NCBI GenBank assembly: GCA_025738555.1
Contig: JAOVFP010000006.1
Span: 6,076,001-6,140,000 of the forward strand
Direction of reading: 5' to 3'
DNA: 64,000 bases
Source of the DNA: Cyathus striatus
Taxonomy: Eukaryota > Basidiomycota > Agaricomycetes > Agaricales > Nidulariaceae
Shown here: piece after piece, positions 1-12,749 of the stretch
Numbering within the stretch: the stretch's first letter is position 1
Layout: each line of letters opens with the position of its first letter
The notes under the pieces: generated by a model
What the model saw: only the letters and a program-made list of their open reading frames with translations
What the model was told of the DNA's origin: nothing
The model's database searches: none
Position numbers and translations under genes: made by a program

Positions 1-516
1 GGCACAGGATCAGGTTCCATATAAGTATCTGCCATTAATGATGATTTTTGCATTAGCTCTTAAGTCACATATGCATGTCTATCTTAACCTGCAATTTGAC
101 TGATCAGACATGCAAGTGAGCTACTTGATTACATGCTTAGAAGGCACTGATAGTAATATATATTGTATCTACAATAAGTAAACAATTTAATGTTACATTG
201 TGTACTATAGTCTAGAAGTAATACTACAGTCTGTTTTGAGGCCTCAAAGTTAAGCTATGGTTATAAAAAATTTACTATCCCTCATAAGTTTATGGATTGT
301 GCAGTTAAGTTACCCTTAATTATAAAGGAAATATATGTAAGTACAGCATAAACTGCTGATGGACAAAAATGGCATCAGTGTAATTCAATCCCCAACATAT
401 CTAGATGGCAGCACATAGCATTGTGAAGCTGGCAAAACTGGGGGTGTCAAAATTGGAAGTTATGACAAGCTGTTCACATGATATGGTAACAGGTCTTGGC
501 ACTACAATTTGATCAA
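1..516. other. No gene recognised
   Basis: AT-rich sequence with frequent stops in all frames. I see no conserved protein, RNA gene or element boundary before the MITE that starts at 525. Confidence 0.5.
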
Positions 517-524
517 CTTTGAAC

Positions 525-883
525 TAGTGCTGCCATGCACAGCGCAGTACTGTGTAGTGACTGTGACTGCACTGCAAGATTTCAAACTCAGTTACACTGC
601 ACAGTGTGTCATGGTCCCTGTGAAGCACTGTGAAGTTCTCTGCACTGAATTGTTAAGCACTTGTTCATTTCTGCTCGTCAGCACTCTAGGGTGCTTCAAT
701 CTGTCCCTTAATAATTAGATAAGTAATGGGACCCTTATATTTCCTAAAGCAGTAGTTTAGAGAGAGTGCCTTCTGAGTGCTGTCACTTCACAGTGCTTCA
801 CAGCACACTGCCAACTGTGAAGCATATCACAGTACATAAAATTTCGCTTCACTGCCACTTTACTGCACTCTGTGGCAGCACTA
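525..883. mobile_element. 359-bp hAT-type MITE
   Basis: The ends are inverted repeats beginning TAGTGCTGCCA on both sides, with weaker similarity continuing inward (GCAGTA after a short gap). The element is flanked by a perfect 8-bp direct repeat CTTTGAAC at 517-524 and 884-891. An 8-bp target duplication with a terminal TAGTG is the signature of the hAT superfamily. The inside is non-coding and rich in CACTG/CAGTG words, for example around 598-640 and 780-830, which may be subterminal transposase-binding repeats. No transposase is encoded, so it would need a partner element elsewhere. Confidence 0.85.
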
Positions 884-891
884 CTTTGAAC

Positions 892-1899
892 TCCCCTAAT
901 ATTGCTCGGTTCAGAGCTGGATAAACGAGCCTTGGCCCTTAGGAAATTCGGTCCAATATCACCAGCTTGCTGTTGTGATCTGCTAATGATTGCAGCGTTG
1001 GTGTATTCCTATGAATACACAGAATAAGTACACCTACGTAAAAATAGAAACGTACCTTGTTGTATTTAGTCCTGAGTCAAATACAATATTTGCGATTGAG
1101 TGTTTTCAGTGTAGTGTGTATGATAAGTTGAGTCTTCGAAGCATAAGTCAATCAAGAGCAAGTGTCAAACAAGTCACGTGCTACTGCCAATTGGACTATC
1201 CAATGATATTCTGCAATCAACAATACTAGATACAGTAGTCTAGTACTTTAAGTAGCGAGTAGATAAGTAAATATATGTATGTACCCTTTTTAGCAACAGT
1301 ACGAGACTTAGCGCTTAGCTTTAAGTCGAGTCTGGTTCTTACAGTCATGCTGTTAAAGAGGTTGAAAAAGGATTGATTTAATGTACCTATCTACTGACAT
1401 TTATATACCTTTCTGTACTACTGTTTCCAAAGTGTTCTAAATACTTCTTTACTGTTGTAGATATCTAAAGTACATTCTCTGAGTATTCTACTATCGTTTC
1501 TGGAACATTCTCAATGGTCCAGTAATGTTGTAGATACTTCAAAGTCCATCTACGCGAGTCCAGAGCTGATCATGCTTGGTGATCTCGGACTTTCCTAATT
1601 AATACTTCTTCCTCTCAGGGTATTAACGATGTGATCATAACGGATTTAAGCAAGCGGCACAGCCGCGAAGTAATGAAGTGACGAGATACAGAATAAGGAG
1701 AGAAGAAGAGAAATAAGTGGAAAGGGTGAGTAAATATGCTAGCTTCTAGGAATAGTTGAATATCCATAACACTTGCGAGTCACGTGGATTCACGCACAGA
1801 CCACACGAGGATTTTTCGTCATCCCAGTGGTTAAACGTTACGCGCCAGGGTGTTAACGTCCTCGAACGCTTCCCGTAGACCTTCTCGACTCAAGACACT
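892..1899. other. No gene recognised
   Basis: Open frames here are short and show no family resemblance. Nothing supportable apart from its position between a MITE and the first family R fragment. Confidence 0.4.
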
Positions 1900-2560
1900 G
1901 CATCTCAGCACCGCAACAGAGACTCTTTCCTAGGGAGTATCTTTGGCTCGTCCGGTCACCGATGTGGACTTCATTAAGAGCATGACCCCGGTCAAGCGTT
2001 GCGTGGGATTGTTGTATTCGGGGTCGGACCGGTTGACTTTAATTAAGGAAGCGTATATTCTCTTTTTTGCTTCTGTTCTCTTGTGAGATGGGATGTTGAT
2101 GCGGTGATAGATTGAACATGCGAACTACGATATAAGTACGTGACAACTCCTTTTACATACCTCACAGCAACCGAGCCTGCTGAGCTGGAAGGCTTCGATC
2201 TCTCCGTCGACGTGCACTTTAGGAGTGGAGTATATTGAGGTACACCCTAAGTATGGTACCCGAAGACCGGGGAAGCTGGTGCAACAGTTTGTGTATTGCG
2301 AGGACCGGTGGAGGGAGCTTTAGGGTTAGTGCAGGTGGGTAGTCTTTTGTTTACGGTGGTTTTTATCCTGCTCTCATACCCTTGTGTTTGTTCATATCGT
2401 CGTCCTCGGATACTCCTCCTTTAGCCCTCCTCCAGCTGGGCCTCGCAGGAGAAAGCTCCAAGAGTCGCACCGCCCAAGAGCCGCACTGATTACATCTAGT
2501 GGCCCACGATACGCTCCGTACTCCTAGCCAACGTACTCGAAGTTCCTCAAGGCTCAGGGA
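1900..2560 (+). repeat. Family R fragment, diverged copy (G)
   Basis: This stretch is alignable with parts of 25250-25660 and 47590-47930. The shared parts are a block with the coding sense VDFIKSMTP at about 1960-1995, then YSG...LTLIKEAY at about 2010-2056, and the later segment around 2090-2230. Identity is clearly lower than between copies B and C, so this is an older copy. It supports the idea that family R once encoded a protein, since the GxxYSG..LTLI sense recurs in four copies. Boundaries are approximate. Confidence 0.55.
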
Positions 2561-2599
2561 CACAGTGCATACTAACGGCCAAGGAACGTCGCCTCTTCA

Positions 2600-5500
2600 A
2601 AAGCTTCAACCTGAAGCATTTGGTCGTAGCCAGATGGCAGGTGCTACCACCTCACGTCGATTCCTCAGCTATTCTCGAGAACGAATCATACCTGTTACAA
2701 CATCTCCTATATCAATCAACTGCAGGACAATGGTTGCTATTTGTTTTGAAATGTCGACTGGCAGACTGCTTTCCCTGAACGAAGGTATGTACAATTCTTC
2801 GCTGATCTTTGCACTTTGTTCAGACAGTGAGAGGTACTTTCGCGCTCCGAGTCTGCACCTATTGTTTTTGGCACAATGATAGCGCGTTAAGTCGCCAGAG
2901 TCGCCAGAGTCTGTTTAACCCTCGGTATATGGTATGTGTACAACAGTCTACACGCGTGAATTATATATTGAAGAATCACCATAATCTTTCGGTGTTGTTT
3001 CGAGTGCGTGATACACCCTACTCTATTGAAAGTTTGAAATGGTTGGCAGTTTTAGTGTCAATTGAGTGTGACTGCCAACATTCATTCTTGTCCGCATGTA
3101 TAATTCTAGAAGATTTGTCCAAAAAAGAATTTTTCGAAGGCTGGTTACGGTGTTCCTAAACCGTATGCCTCCCTCGAGTCTTTCGGCTTAGCAACGTCTC
3201 AGTCGGACTCTCGCTCTCACCACGTGATGGGTCCATTGTCTCGTCCGCGTCAATCTTAACTTTTAAGTTATCAACTGAAGTACATACCTTAGAAGGTGGG
3301 ATTAATTATGGATTTTCCAGACACTTCTTTTACTTGCTTTCTTCAAGGTGGATACATGTGCATAATATATATATATATACTATTAAATTTACAAGTATAT
3401 GTAAATACATACTACGATAATTATGGGCTACTGGCAATACATCCTACCTATATACCCATCCATAACATCCCGCAACTCCCATTCGTCTCTTATTTCCTTC
3501 CGTTTACGACCCTCCGCCACCGTCCAGCTCATATGGGGTGTACCACGGCGTCTGACCTCAACCTACCACACCCACCCGCACGTCGATCCTGCTACGGTTC
3601 CAGCACCCCCACTGCCAACCAATCAAGACCCCTACAGCCGCAAGTACTCCAACCAACCCTGTACCAACTACCACCCTCCCAACGCCACTACTGCTACTTC
3701 AACACTCTGGCTGTGGACGCTCACGCCTGTGCTCGTCAAAACCACCGTTTTCTGCCAGCTTGTGGGTTGTACAATGATAAAGCGAAGAGGAGGGGCTGGA
3801 GAAAACAAGGGAAGACAGCTGGTGGCCGCTTAGTGTTGATGCGGATGAGAAAGGAGCTGAGATGAGACTAAAGAGCGCGGTCCATTTAGTGTTGTATCTG
3901 CGCGCACGGTAGGCTTTCATTCCCTGTCTGTCATTGAATGAGAGGAAGGTGAAGATGCGAGTGTGAGCACTTAGCTTAAAAGAGTCGTCGGGATGGAGTG
4001 TCGGAGAGCGGCGCGCCAGCGATGCATGGTGGTGGAAGAAGAGAAAGAGCACAATGCGATCCTGGGAAACTGAGGTTTGTTGATTGGTCTCGAGTATCAC
4101 ATGATATTATTTGTTATTGTTAGATTGGTTCATGGGGTACGGCGCAATGGGAGTCTGGAGGGGACTGAAGAAATGAGAAACAAGATGTTCAGCTTGTATT
4201 TAGCGTATAATACATGTATCTATAAGAATAGTAAATTTTAGATATGTGCTCACACGATTTGCTACTGGAAATTGGAATTTGGAGGGATCTCAGTCCCAGC
4301 ACTACTCTTAATAAGCCTTGTTTAAGCCTCGATATCACTGCTATGCTGTTGTACCCGTGTTCTCTATAATTTTTGGTTTGTACTGGATAATACAACATTT
4401 TATTTCTGCCTTTTTGACTTTTACAGCAGATATATTTCACGATTTCCTGTCGCCGTTCTCGCATTCCCACTTACTTCCCACGCAATTTTAATTGCTTACG
4501 TAAGCCAATGTGAAGGGGTGGCGGTCCATCAGGATGTTCGGTCGCCTAAGGAATAAACCGAAAATACGAGGCATACGATTCCGGTACACGATAGCCGGTG
4601 GCATTTTATATAAAGAATCGACCCTGAGCTTTCGGAACACATTCTGATATCACTTTTGAGATACGGAACAACTGTGCTGATGTGCTGATATGTCAGTGTT
4701 GATTAAATCTATTACTACCCTTAAGCTTAAGTATCAGCGGTGCGTAACTGGTGCATCTGTCCAGCTTGAGGTCCTTATGAGGTTTCATGAAAGTGAAAAG
4801 TGAACAGGTAACTTGGTATTCAAGCAACGTCGAGTACTGTACTTGAATAGGTACAGAATAATGGTAATGAATGGCCGATTCTACGGTAGATGAACTGACT
4901 GCTCTACAACGGCACTTAGTAATATGCGCTATTACTAGAACTACAATTTTTTGTACTATGAAATGTTCCCGGGTGGCAAGTATCAATGAAATAGCACTGC
5001 AATGTAGTTATAGATGTATGTCAAGGAGTGATAGGTAATCTGTGAAACCCGAGTACGATAAGGAAAGAGCATAAGTTGAACAATGTCCATTATTCCCAAC
5101 ATCTCATTCCGAAACTGAGGATTGTACGAGGGTATAAGGACCAGAATCCAAGCTGCTGCAGTCACGGTCAAGTCACAGTGCAAATACTTACACAACTAGA
5201 GCACAACCGGGAATTATGACGATAGTCCACGAAGAGGATCCAGACCCAGCAACCACCCCGGCATCTAGTAAAGGCAAGAACCAAGCAATCAGCAACGCAA
5301 ATGTTCTAAATGCTAGCGGAAACATCACCTACATTGGATGACTTCCTGTAAGCATTTAGCAGCATTTAGCGGGCCAAACTTTATTTAGAACTCCGATGCC
5401 GAGCTCCGGATCATGGTCTCGTCATGTCTAGCTACTACAGTCATCCACCGCTGATTGTTACAATACATTAAAAAATTACATACCACATCATGATATGCCA

Positions 5501-6875
5501 TTCTTATGCAAACAAAAGTATTCTATATTGTTCTTAGATATGTCATTTATGTATTACAAGCATTTTTACGAAGAGAGGTTAAGATGTTCATTTGTTACGT
5601 GAAATTTCCCAGACCCTGTCCTATTTTTGACATTATGGGAAGATGTTACACGGCAGTTTCCCGGCTAGGTCATGCCACGTGTGAGATTCCCCTAATTCCG
5701 ATGCATCACTATCTCCGTCGCCAATATCATTCCACTCGACGGCTAAGTGTCATAGGACACAATTTAATCGGTTTTCTGGTTTTGAAAGTCACTTCAGATT
5801 TTGCAGAGACTACGACACGGCACCCTTTTGGCATCTTTGACTCCAATTGGTAAGCAATCAGAGCATGTGACATGAGATCATCCTTCTTGTGGTGAAAGAT
5901 AATCTCTTTCTCTTGCTCAGATCTGGCATATTCAGTCATGGTAGATTAATAGTCACAACTGTAGGTGTGCAGAGGAGATAGAAAGTAAGGCACAAGACCA
6001 AAAATGCGACCTGCACACCATTTATAAAGGTCTGATCCATTGCAATGCCCTTTTCATGTGCTTTGGGTTTGCATTGCTGATGCATTTTAGCAGGATCGGC
6101 TTCATGAAATGCGAAGCTGGCTATATTTAACTTATGTACACATGCTATGAGTAAAATAAGTCCATAATGCACTTACAAAGTGAACTTTGCATGTCTACAT
6201 AGCCTCAACAAAATTTCACCCACCTTTGTGATCTTGAAATTTGTGAAATTGTTTTATGTACCATACATTAACACAATAATATTTCTCTCAAATTAATACA
6301 TGCATATACAGAACACTACTATGAGATGAAGTTGCAAAAAGAATTAAGTGTGTAGCTAGCATGGTTGAGGCGGGAGGTCGATTTAATGCCCTGTTTGTAA
6401 CAGGTTGTGATGATGTAACAACTAGGGGTGGATGACTGTAGCTAAAGCCTGCTAGACATTGAAATATAGCGAGGCCTCCCGACCCCTCTCTATTTCGCTA
6501 AGGCCCTGCTAAGCCACTTTATTTCTTAGTTATTACCATTTTAGGGTGATTTATCAGCCTTTCCCCCGTGACATTCAGATCTGCTTGTTGTTGTACCATG
6601 ATTTCTCATTTAATAATTATGAACACCCCACTACCAACTTTTCAATATAGTTGAAGACATACCATACAATGTCTTTATGATAAGAATGATGCAGAATTGA
6701 CAATTGTAAGCCACCATTTTAGCAAGTAGTAATAAGAAAGCATAGAATTTGAAAAACACAGTAGAATGTGATGAACAATGCAGTGAAGTAGCTCAAAATG
6801 AAATTACTATTTAGTTGACTGCTAAATATCATACATGGCTGAGGATGGCAATGTTATGGGATAGCCAGAAAATAG
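2600..6875. other. Intergenic stretch, no gene recognised
   Basis: Several open frames of 70-190 codons occur (for example 3296-3865 plus and 3699-4100 minus), but they overlap each other, lack family motifs and have low-complexity composition. I see no gene I can support. The part just before 6876 may hold undetected 5' exons of the next gene. Confidence 0.4.
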
Positions 6876-8097
6876 ACAAATCATGTGATTAATCGGACCT
6901 TAAAATTATGGCTGGCTAAATTCTCTGTAAATCCTTATGGGAAGTCATCCATTGAGTGCAATCCTCACCTCACTCAGGCTATTGTTGATACTCTACTAAA
7001 TCTGTCTTCCAATGCTTGTCTTCCAGGGATACCACCTGAGGTTGGGCCGACATTGATACACACAGCGACGAGTTCCACTGCACTAGGTTCACAGCCTGAT
7101 ATAATCGGTATTCTGTTGCAAGAAAATATCATAGAGTCATCCATTTCAGAGAATGTAAGTCCTAGAAGGCTACCACTGCGCACCTAATTAAATACAGTGC
7201 ATTTCATACTAATAGGCCAATTCAGACAAGGATGAAAGTAGATTTGTTGAAAGCTCTGAAAGTGAGACAAGTGTGAACATGGTAGTATTTATTGTTTATG
7301 TTGTTGCTTTTTTGGCCACTAATAATTTTGGACAGATTCCAACCCATGAGACACTATTTCTTCCTTCAGAAACCCTTTCGCGATCTCCCAGCGATCGTCA
7401 AATCTACGTTGAAAAAATGTTTCCACTCAATCATGGCTTTCCCCTGTGGTTCCCTCAACCAGATCGTCATCTACCGTTTGAATACTGTCGCAAGGATGTT
7501 TCTATTGAAGATGTTGGTATCATTACACCCAATGGCACCTTCGACTTTTTGTTCAATATTTCGTTGCCGGCTGAACATCCGATAAATCCTAATGATCTGC
7601 CAGATAATTTTCGTTGTATACCAAAGCTTAGAACATTGTTCCAAATTATTGAGCAGACAAAGGGGAATGTGTGATATGAGTGAATTGATTGATTGGTAGT
7701 CTACACCCCAAGTTGGAGGGGTTTATATACCTTTTACAATGTGTACTACTAATGTACTATTACTTATAATTTTACTAATGTAAACTTATATTTTGTAGTG
7801 CGTATCGGAGAGTGCCAGTGCTCTATCGTGTTCATCCTTAGAGCTGCCTTGCGGCACTCTTAGTCAGCAACCTCCTCGGCACGGCACACGGAGTTGCTAT
7901 GTGCCTGTACCTTCAACACAAATTTCACTTAATCCTGGTACAAGCGCGATCTCAAATTTGAATATTAATACACATTTCGACGAGAATACAAAGTATGCTA
8001 ATAGGCAATGTTATTATAACTGGCTTCATAGCAAACTAACATGCACTTGTTTTATAGCGATATAATTTTTACCTGCCAAGATGGTAACAAAGTTTGA
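6876..8097 (+). CDS. Hypothetical protein with conserved GYPLW / DVGII..FDFLFN-type domain, five exons
   Basis: The model joins 6876-7154, 7216-7281, 7336-7668, 7799-7992 and 8058-8097. It gives 303 codons plus a stop, phases fit at every junction, and introns begin GTAAGT, GTAGTA, GTGTGA and GTATGC and end AG. Exon 3 carries the recognisable part: HGFPLWFPQPD, then LP.EY, then DVGII..NGTFDFLFNISLPAEHPIN. I recall this pattern from many short Agaricomycete hypothetical proteins of unknown function. Exon 1 (sense NPYGKSS, GIPPEVGPTL) and the serine/glutamate-rich exon 2 are not recognised. No ATG opens exon 1, so the 5' end is incomplete or lies in an upstream exon. The third intron (130 bp, GTGTGA donor) is the least certain; without it the protein ends at 7674. 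No membrane segment or signal peptide is evident. Confidence 0.6.
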
Positions 8098-8370
8098 CGA
8101 GGATGCTTATTTACGGAATATACGTTCACCCAGCCATCTGAAACTGTTTCAGCCCACAGTATTCTCGCACATCTTGAATAGATGCTTTTCGTGCGGATGC
8201 ATGTTTATGAAATATATATCCGTACAGCTAGAAAATGTCTGACTCAGCTTCGAAGATGATGATGATGGGCCATGAATTATATGGGATGAGATGTAAAGCT
8301 GTCTCCTTCCGAAGACTAGTAATCGGAAGCGAAATGTGTTGTTTACTGAGGGGCGTAGAACGCTCACTTA

Positions 8371-8750
8371 TACTGTACGAATCCGATCAATTGGGCATAC
8401 CTTTGAGTGCGTGACAGGCCCAACCGCAAAATGATTTCGGCCCACGAGAAATTGTAGTGTGACACACCAGAATTTTCGGCATTTTGGGCACTCAAGCTGG
8501 CCAAAAATTTGAATTAGTGCACATATTTAACTTGTAAATGTACTGAACACTGTTGGTTGGCAAGAAATAGCTATTGGAGAAGAAAAAATTATTATTACGT
8601 TGAAAATTTTGGGGTGTACGCCGGCATCTAAATATGTCATGGTTTAACCTTTCGGCATTTTTATTTGTGATGCGTGACATGGTCCAAATTTCGGCGCGGC
8701 AGAATGGGTGCGTGACGCGTGACTGCCCAATTGATCGGATTCGTACAGTA
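8371..8750. mobile_element. 380-bp TA-flanked MITE (TACTGTA family, member 1)
   Basis: Inverted ends start TACTGTACGAATCCGATCAA and match for about 29 bp. They end in TA on both sides, and TA also lies immediately outside each end, consistent with Tc1/mariner-type TA target duplication. The related copy B near 20130-20150 lacks this block (there: CTTGAATATGCCAAATCG), so it works as an empty site. The inside is non-coding and contains GTGACGCGTGAC next to the right end, a motif also found in the MITE at 51986-52312. Confidence 0.8.
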
Positions 8751-8897
8751 TATGTCAAATCGTTGTAAATGTAGAATCTATGTAAATTATATATGGAGCC
8801 CAAAAGCTTCATCATAATATTGTCAGTGTGCTGATGAATTGTCCCAATTCATTTCTGTGAAGTCAACGTGAAGTTGTCGAGCTCCAGACCGCGGATC

Positions 8898-11119
8898 TAT
8901 GGAAAGTCTAACGACCACGCTCAAACGCATCAAAAATAATTAGACTCCGGTGTCCGGCACCGCGGCTTCTCGGTTAGATATTATAATCTCGGTTTCAGGA
9001 TCTCAGATTTGTGCAGTATCCTCAGGATCGCCTAAGCGAGTTTCACTACTAACTGAAGCATGGTCGTCCGGTAGCTATATGTTATCAAGCAATTATTTGG
9101 TTTTAAAATAGGATAATTTACCTGCATGAGTTCCAATATAATTATTTGCGTGCTAGATGAACTGACTATGTAATGTAAGTAATACTACGCGGCGCTGCGA
9201 CTCAAATTTCCGTGCATGCTCAGGGTTTGTGCGTGAAAATTCGACCCTGGGCGTGAATGATATGTTAGCACGAAGCAATATGAGGTGAGCGTGACGCAAT
9301 GCATAAACGAGCAAGAAGCAATAGGTTGTTATAAATATAGTAATATCGTAAATACATGTTTTACTACTTTATGTCTGTATGGTCTATATAAACGGCATAT
9401 ATTATTATATTCATTGAATGATGTTCACACTTAAGTTGATTCATTTGAGCACGGCTCACTCACCCATATTTACTATAGCTCGGGCGTGAATATTATATTC
9501 AACTTACACACACGCAGTTTGGTAGAGTTCGAGCAGGCTGAGCGTGCTAATAAGTAATATTTATTCATGTTCATACATATTGAGTATGAACTTTTATACA
9601 AAACTGTATATAAGTGATTTATGCTTATGTTAATTGAATAGAGCGCATGTGTGAACATGTATAAATGTTATATTTAAGTCACTAGTAGATTTTGAGTTTG
9701 AGTGAGAGCGTGAATATATGATATATTTTCACGCTCACTCTCAATTTAAAGGACTTTCGCAGTGACCGCAAGTATTTGCAATGACGCTATCAGATCTACA
9801 ACGACTACATATCGCTACACTTCCTCACTTTTTTTCCCCTGATGTTCACTTCAGAGTCATACCTATTTCAATTCTCTGAGTCACACTTACATTAAAGTGT
9901 ATTCGTGTCTAGTATTGTAGTACTCATTACTCCTCCAACATGTATGAAGTCACAATACAAATGTTTTATTTAATCTAATAAAATAAATATTCATACTGCA
10001 GAGTAGGCTTTCTGCCTGCACGGCGTCGGTAGACAATCGGTAGAGTCAACATTCTGACGCACTCTGGTATGATCACGTGGCCTGTCCTTTAAGCGCGTCA
10101 CTGTCAATGTCAACGCGTCTGCCGTTGAATAGTCCTCCTGAACGCATCCCAACGCTTTCGACATTGGACCGCATCCGCGCTACAATCGAATTTAGGACAT
10201 CAAGAAAGATACCTCAGGCACTCGACTACAGGCAGGCGAAGAAATGGACTGCGATGCGCACAAGCAAAACAACAATTTATTCGATATCGATCCCATCATG
10301 GCACCATTGCTCTGGCAGCAACTTCAAGACTTCCTCTCATTTATTTTTCATTCTCCGTATTGTTTCATCTTCTAGGGACGATAGTTTAGTTCTTGTGACC
10401 TCCTTGGGTCTATTTAAATTTTATTCGCTCATTTATGTATTTTCCTCCTATCTTTTACTATTTAAACAGTGTATCTAGGTCTACATTACTTCAGTGAATT
10501 TCACCCCACAGTTCTCCTGCTCTCAGTCTCTCAGTCTCGCTCTCAGTCATTTTCTCGCTCGATATCTCTGCTTTCTGCAAGTTCTGTTTACTGAAAAACA
10601 GTCCAGAACTTCATCTTGAAGTAATGTCTTTCATTGCGCCGTCAAATCTCTCATAAACGTTGCTGATACATTATTTTATTCTACCTTAGAACCTAAAGGT
10701 TAGACAGATGCGCCCAATGCTCGTCCACCTCTTCAATACCATGGCGTGAATTTAGATACATTGAGTGTGACATTTAACATTTATTCTTCGATATATGTGT
10801 ATATCTTGCTTAAATATTTTAATTGTAGTCACAATAGAACTACAGTAGTATGATACCAGTATATATACCTGTTTTACATACAGTTTGACTCAAAAATTGG
10901 CCTTATACAACTATTATAAATATCGTGACTCATGAGCACATAGTTACCGGACGACCATGCTTCAGTTAGTAATGGAACTCGCTTAGGCGATCCTGAGGAT
11001 ACTAAGCGAAACTGAAATCCTGAACCGAGATTATAATATCTAACCGAGAAGCCGCGGTGCCGGTCACCGGAGCCCAATTATTTTTGATGCGTTTGAGCGT
11101 GGTCGTTAGACTTTCCATA
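8898..11119. mobile_element. 2.2-kb element with ~190-bp terminal inverted repeats
   Basis: Left 8898-9085 and right 10935-11119 are near-identical inverted repeats (roughly a dozen mismatches), starting TATGGAAAGTCTAACGACCA. A 6-bp direct repeat CGGATC flanks the element (8892-8897 and 11120-11125). Copy B at 20240-20290 reads straight through this site, so it is an empty site. Long inverted repeats resemble Mutator-like elements, but 6 bp is short for that superfamily, so classification stays open. No transposase is recognisable. A frame around 10195-10345 (sense FDIDPIMAPLLWQQLQDFL) looks protein-like and could be captured gene sequence, but I do not recognise it. An imperfect hairpin lies at about 9697-9752. 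Confidence 0.75.
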
Positions 11120-12749
11120 CGGATCTGGCATGGTCATGTGATTGAGTACTTATTTGGTGACTCGGCAAAATCGATGACGTAAGAGGTGCTGCTCGCTGCC
11201 CTCGCTGTCTCTTGCTCTCAGCTCTGCCTTGTAACCCTCTCTCGCTCCTCTTTCCTTCAACCACATACATCATATGTAACTATCCCGGTAAAGGTGCTCA
11301 GTATCCTGCTTGACTCACCGCACAGCCACTCCCTCTTCCTCTTCCTCAACCGTTACGTTACCACTACCAAACCACTACGCCAACTATATTGCTGGCGGAC
11401 TCTAGCATCAACCTCGGTCCCCGATGACCGCCACAGCTACGAGCATCAGCACGAGTTATGTCTTTGCGCAAACCCAGGCCGATGTTGGAGACTTGGATGC
11501 GAAGGAGCTGTTGATTAATTTAGCACAAACGGGAATGTCGACAATACTCACGGGCGTCCACGCCTGCTACGTCTAACCTACCGAAACTTACACGAGGAAA
11601 GAAGGAGATGGTGTTTTCCACTAGCCTAACGATGCTGCAGAGGTTCTTACCATGAATCTCGTATGCGCTTGGGCTGTTCCTTCGAGTTAGATGTTCGAGT
11701 CTGATGGGTATTGTAATAGGGACTATGTCACCCAGTACGTTCTTATCTTTTCATTTTTGGTTGGTGGTGGCCGATGTGTGTTGGTGATACTGCTATACAG
11801 TCTAGTGAGATGCGTGAAAGGTCTATTGTCGTATGTTCCTCCCTTCGTTCCCTTCTGACCTTACCGCAGTGAATTTTACCCCCACTCAACTACAGATTAT
11901 ATTCGTGATTCCTTACGTATTTTATCTCTTTATATTCGTCTCAACCTTTCCACCGTCGTGGAACCTCTTTCCTCATCATAACTCGTCCTCCAATGCCATC
12001 AATACTCGTTCAGAACTCATTTCCGAGTTCTTTTGCATCGATACGTTCACAAACAACTCATCTCTTCGCTAACGGCTTTCTTCGTACACCTTAGGACGCC
12101 GCAGGTTGAACACTCTTCAACCGACTCGCGCTTTTATTTCTTTGTTTAGGTGTTAAGCTTACTTTCACCTCTACATCGGTAACCGGAGGCGGGAGGGACG
12201 CACGTGGGACTCTGGGAGGCGTAGGGAGGGGTTAAACGAGAACAGCGTCAGTAGCTGAGGTTCTGTGTTCGATGTACGCTTTGAATGAGGTGCTCGTTGA
12301 AGGTGGACGAGGGATGTCCTGTCGTTTGGAGTCTCGTTGTTGTCGGTCTGTGTTCAGTTTGCGCTTGCGGGTAGTATCTGATTGACTATATGCTTCAGGT
12401 TGAGGCTTTTAAGGCGGGACGTGCTTTTTGCGTATACGATGGTGAAGGTCGAGTATTACTCTGGGCTAGGAACGCGGAGCGCGGCTGTCTTCGGTCACAT
12501 TCGAACCTTCCCTGCGCACGAAAGACAATATCTCGTGGTTCTAGTTCTATCCTCGACATGGATCCATGTTCCGGGATCGGCTTTGCGAGAATGTAGGGTT
12601 TGGACTCTGGGGACTTTTAACAGTGCAAGACTGTTGGACTTCGAGAATGGGTGGGACTGTGGATTAGGCTATGGTGCAAGATGAATTTTCTGCCGCTGTT
12701 GAGCTACGATGAGTGGCCGCTAGTTGGGATGAGTATTGTTTATGGATAA

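Larger units (their letters stand above)
8350..12740 (+). repeat. Family R copy A, split by two younger elements
   Basis: Segments 8351-8370, 8751-8891 and 11120-12740 match, in order, sequence around 20100-21000 (copy B) and 19480-20010 (copy F). The comparison shows a MITE (8371-8750) and a 2.2-kb element (8898-11119) inserted into an older repeat. A recurring landmark is the motif CGGCAAAATCGATGACGTAA at 11163-11182. Around 11440-11560 a frame reads QADVGDLDAKELLINLAQTG, which recurs in copies B-D with substitutions, suggesting a decayed coding exon. Later parts hold many stops. The identity of the parental element is unknown. Confidence 0.65.

Noticed and set aside
2315..2335. Telomere-like TTAGGGTTAG sequence
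   Set aside because: Only a partial, single occurrence; no tandem array.
3296..4100. Overlapping open frames of 130-190 codons on both strands
   Set aside because: Low-complexity composition, mutual overlap and no motif; likely chance frames.
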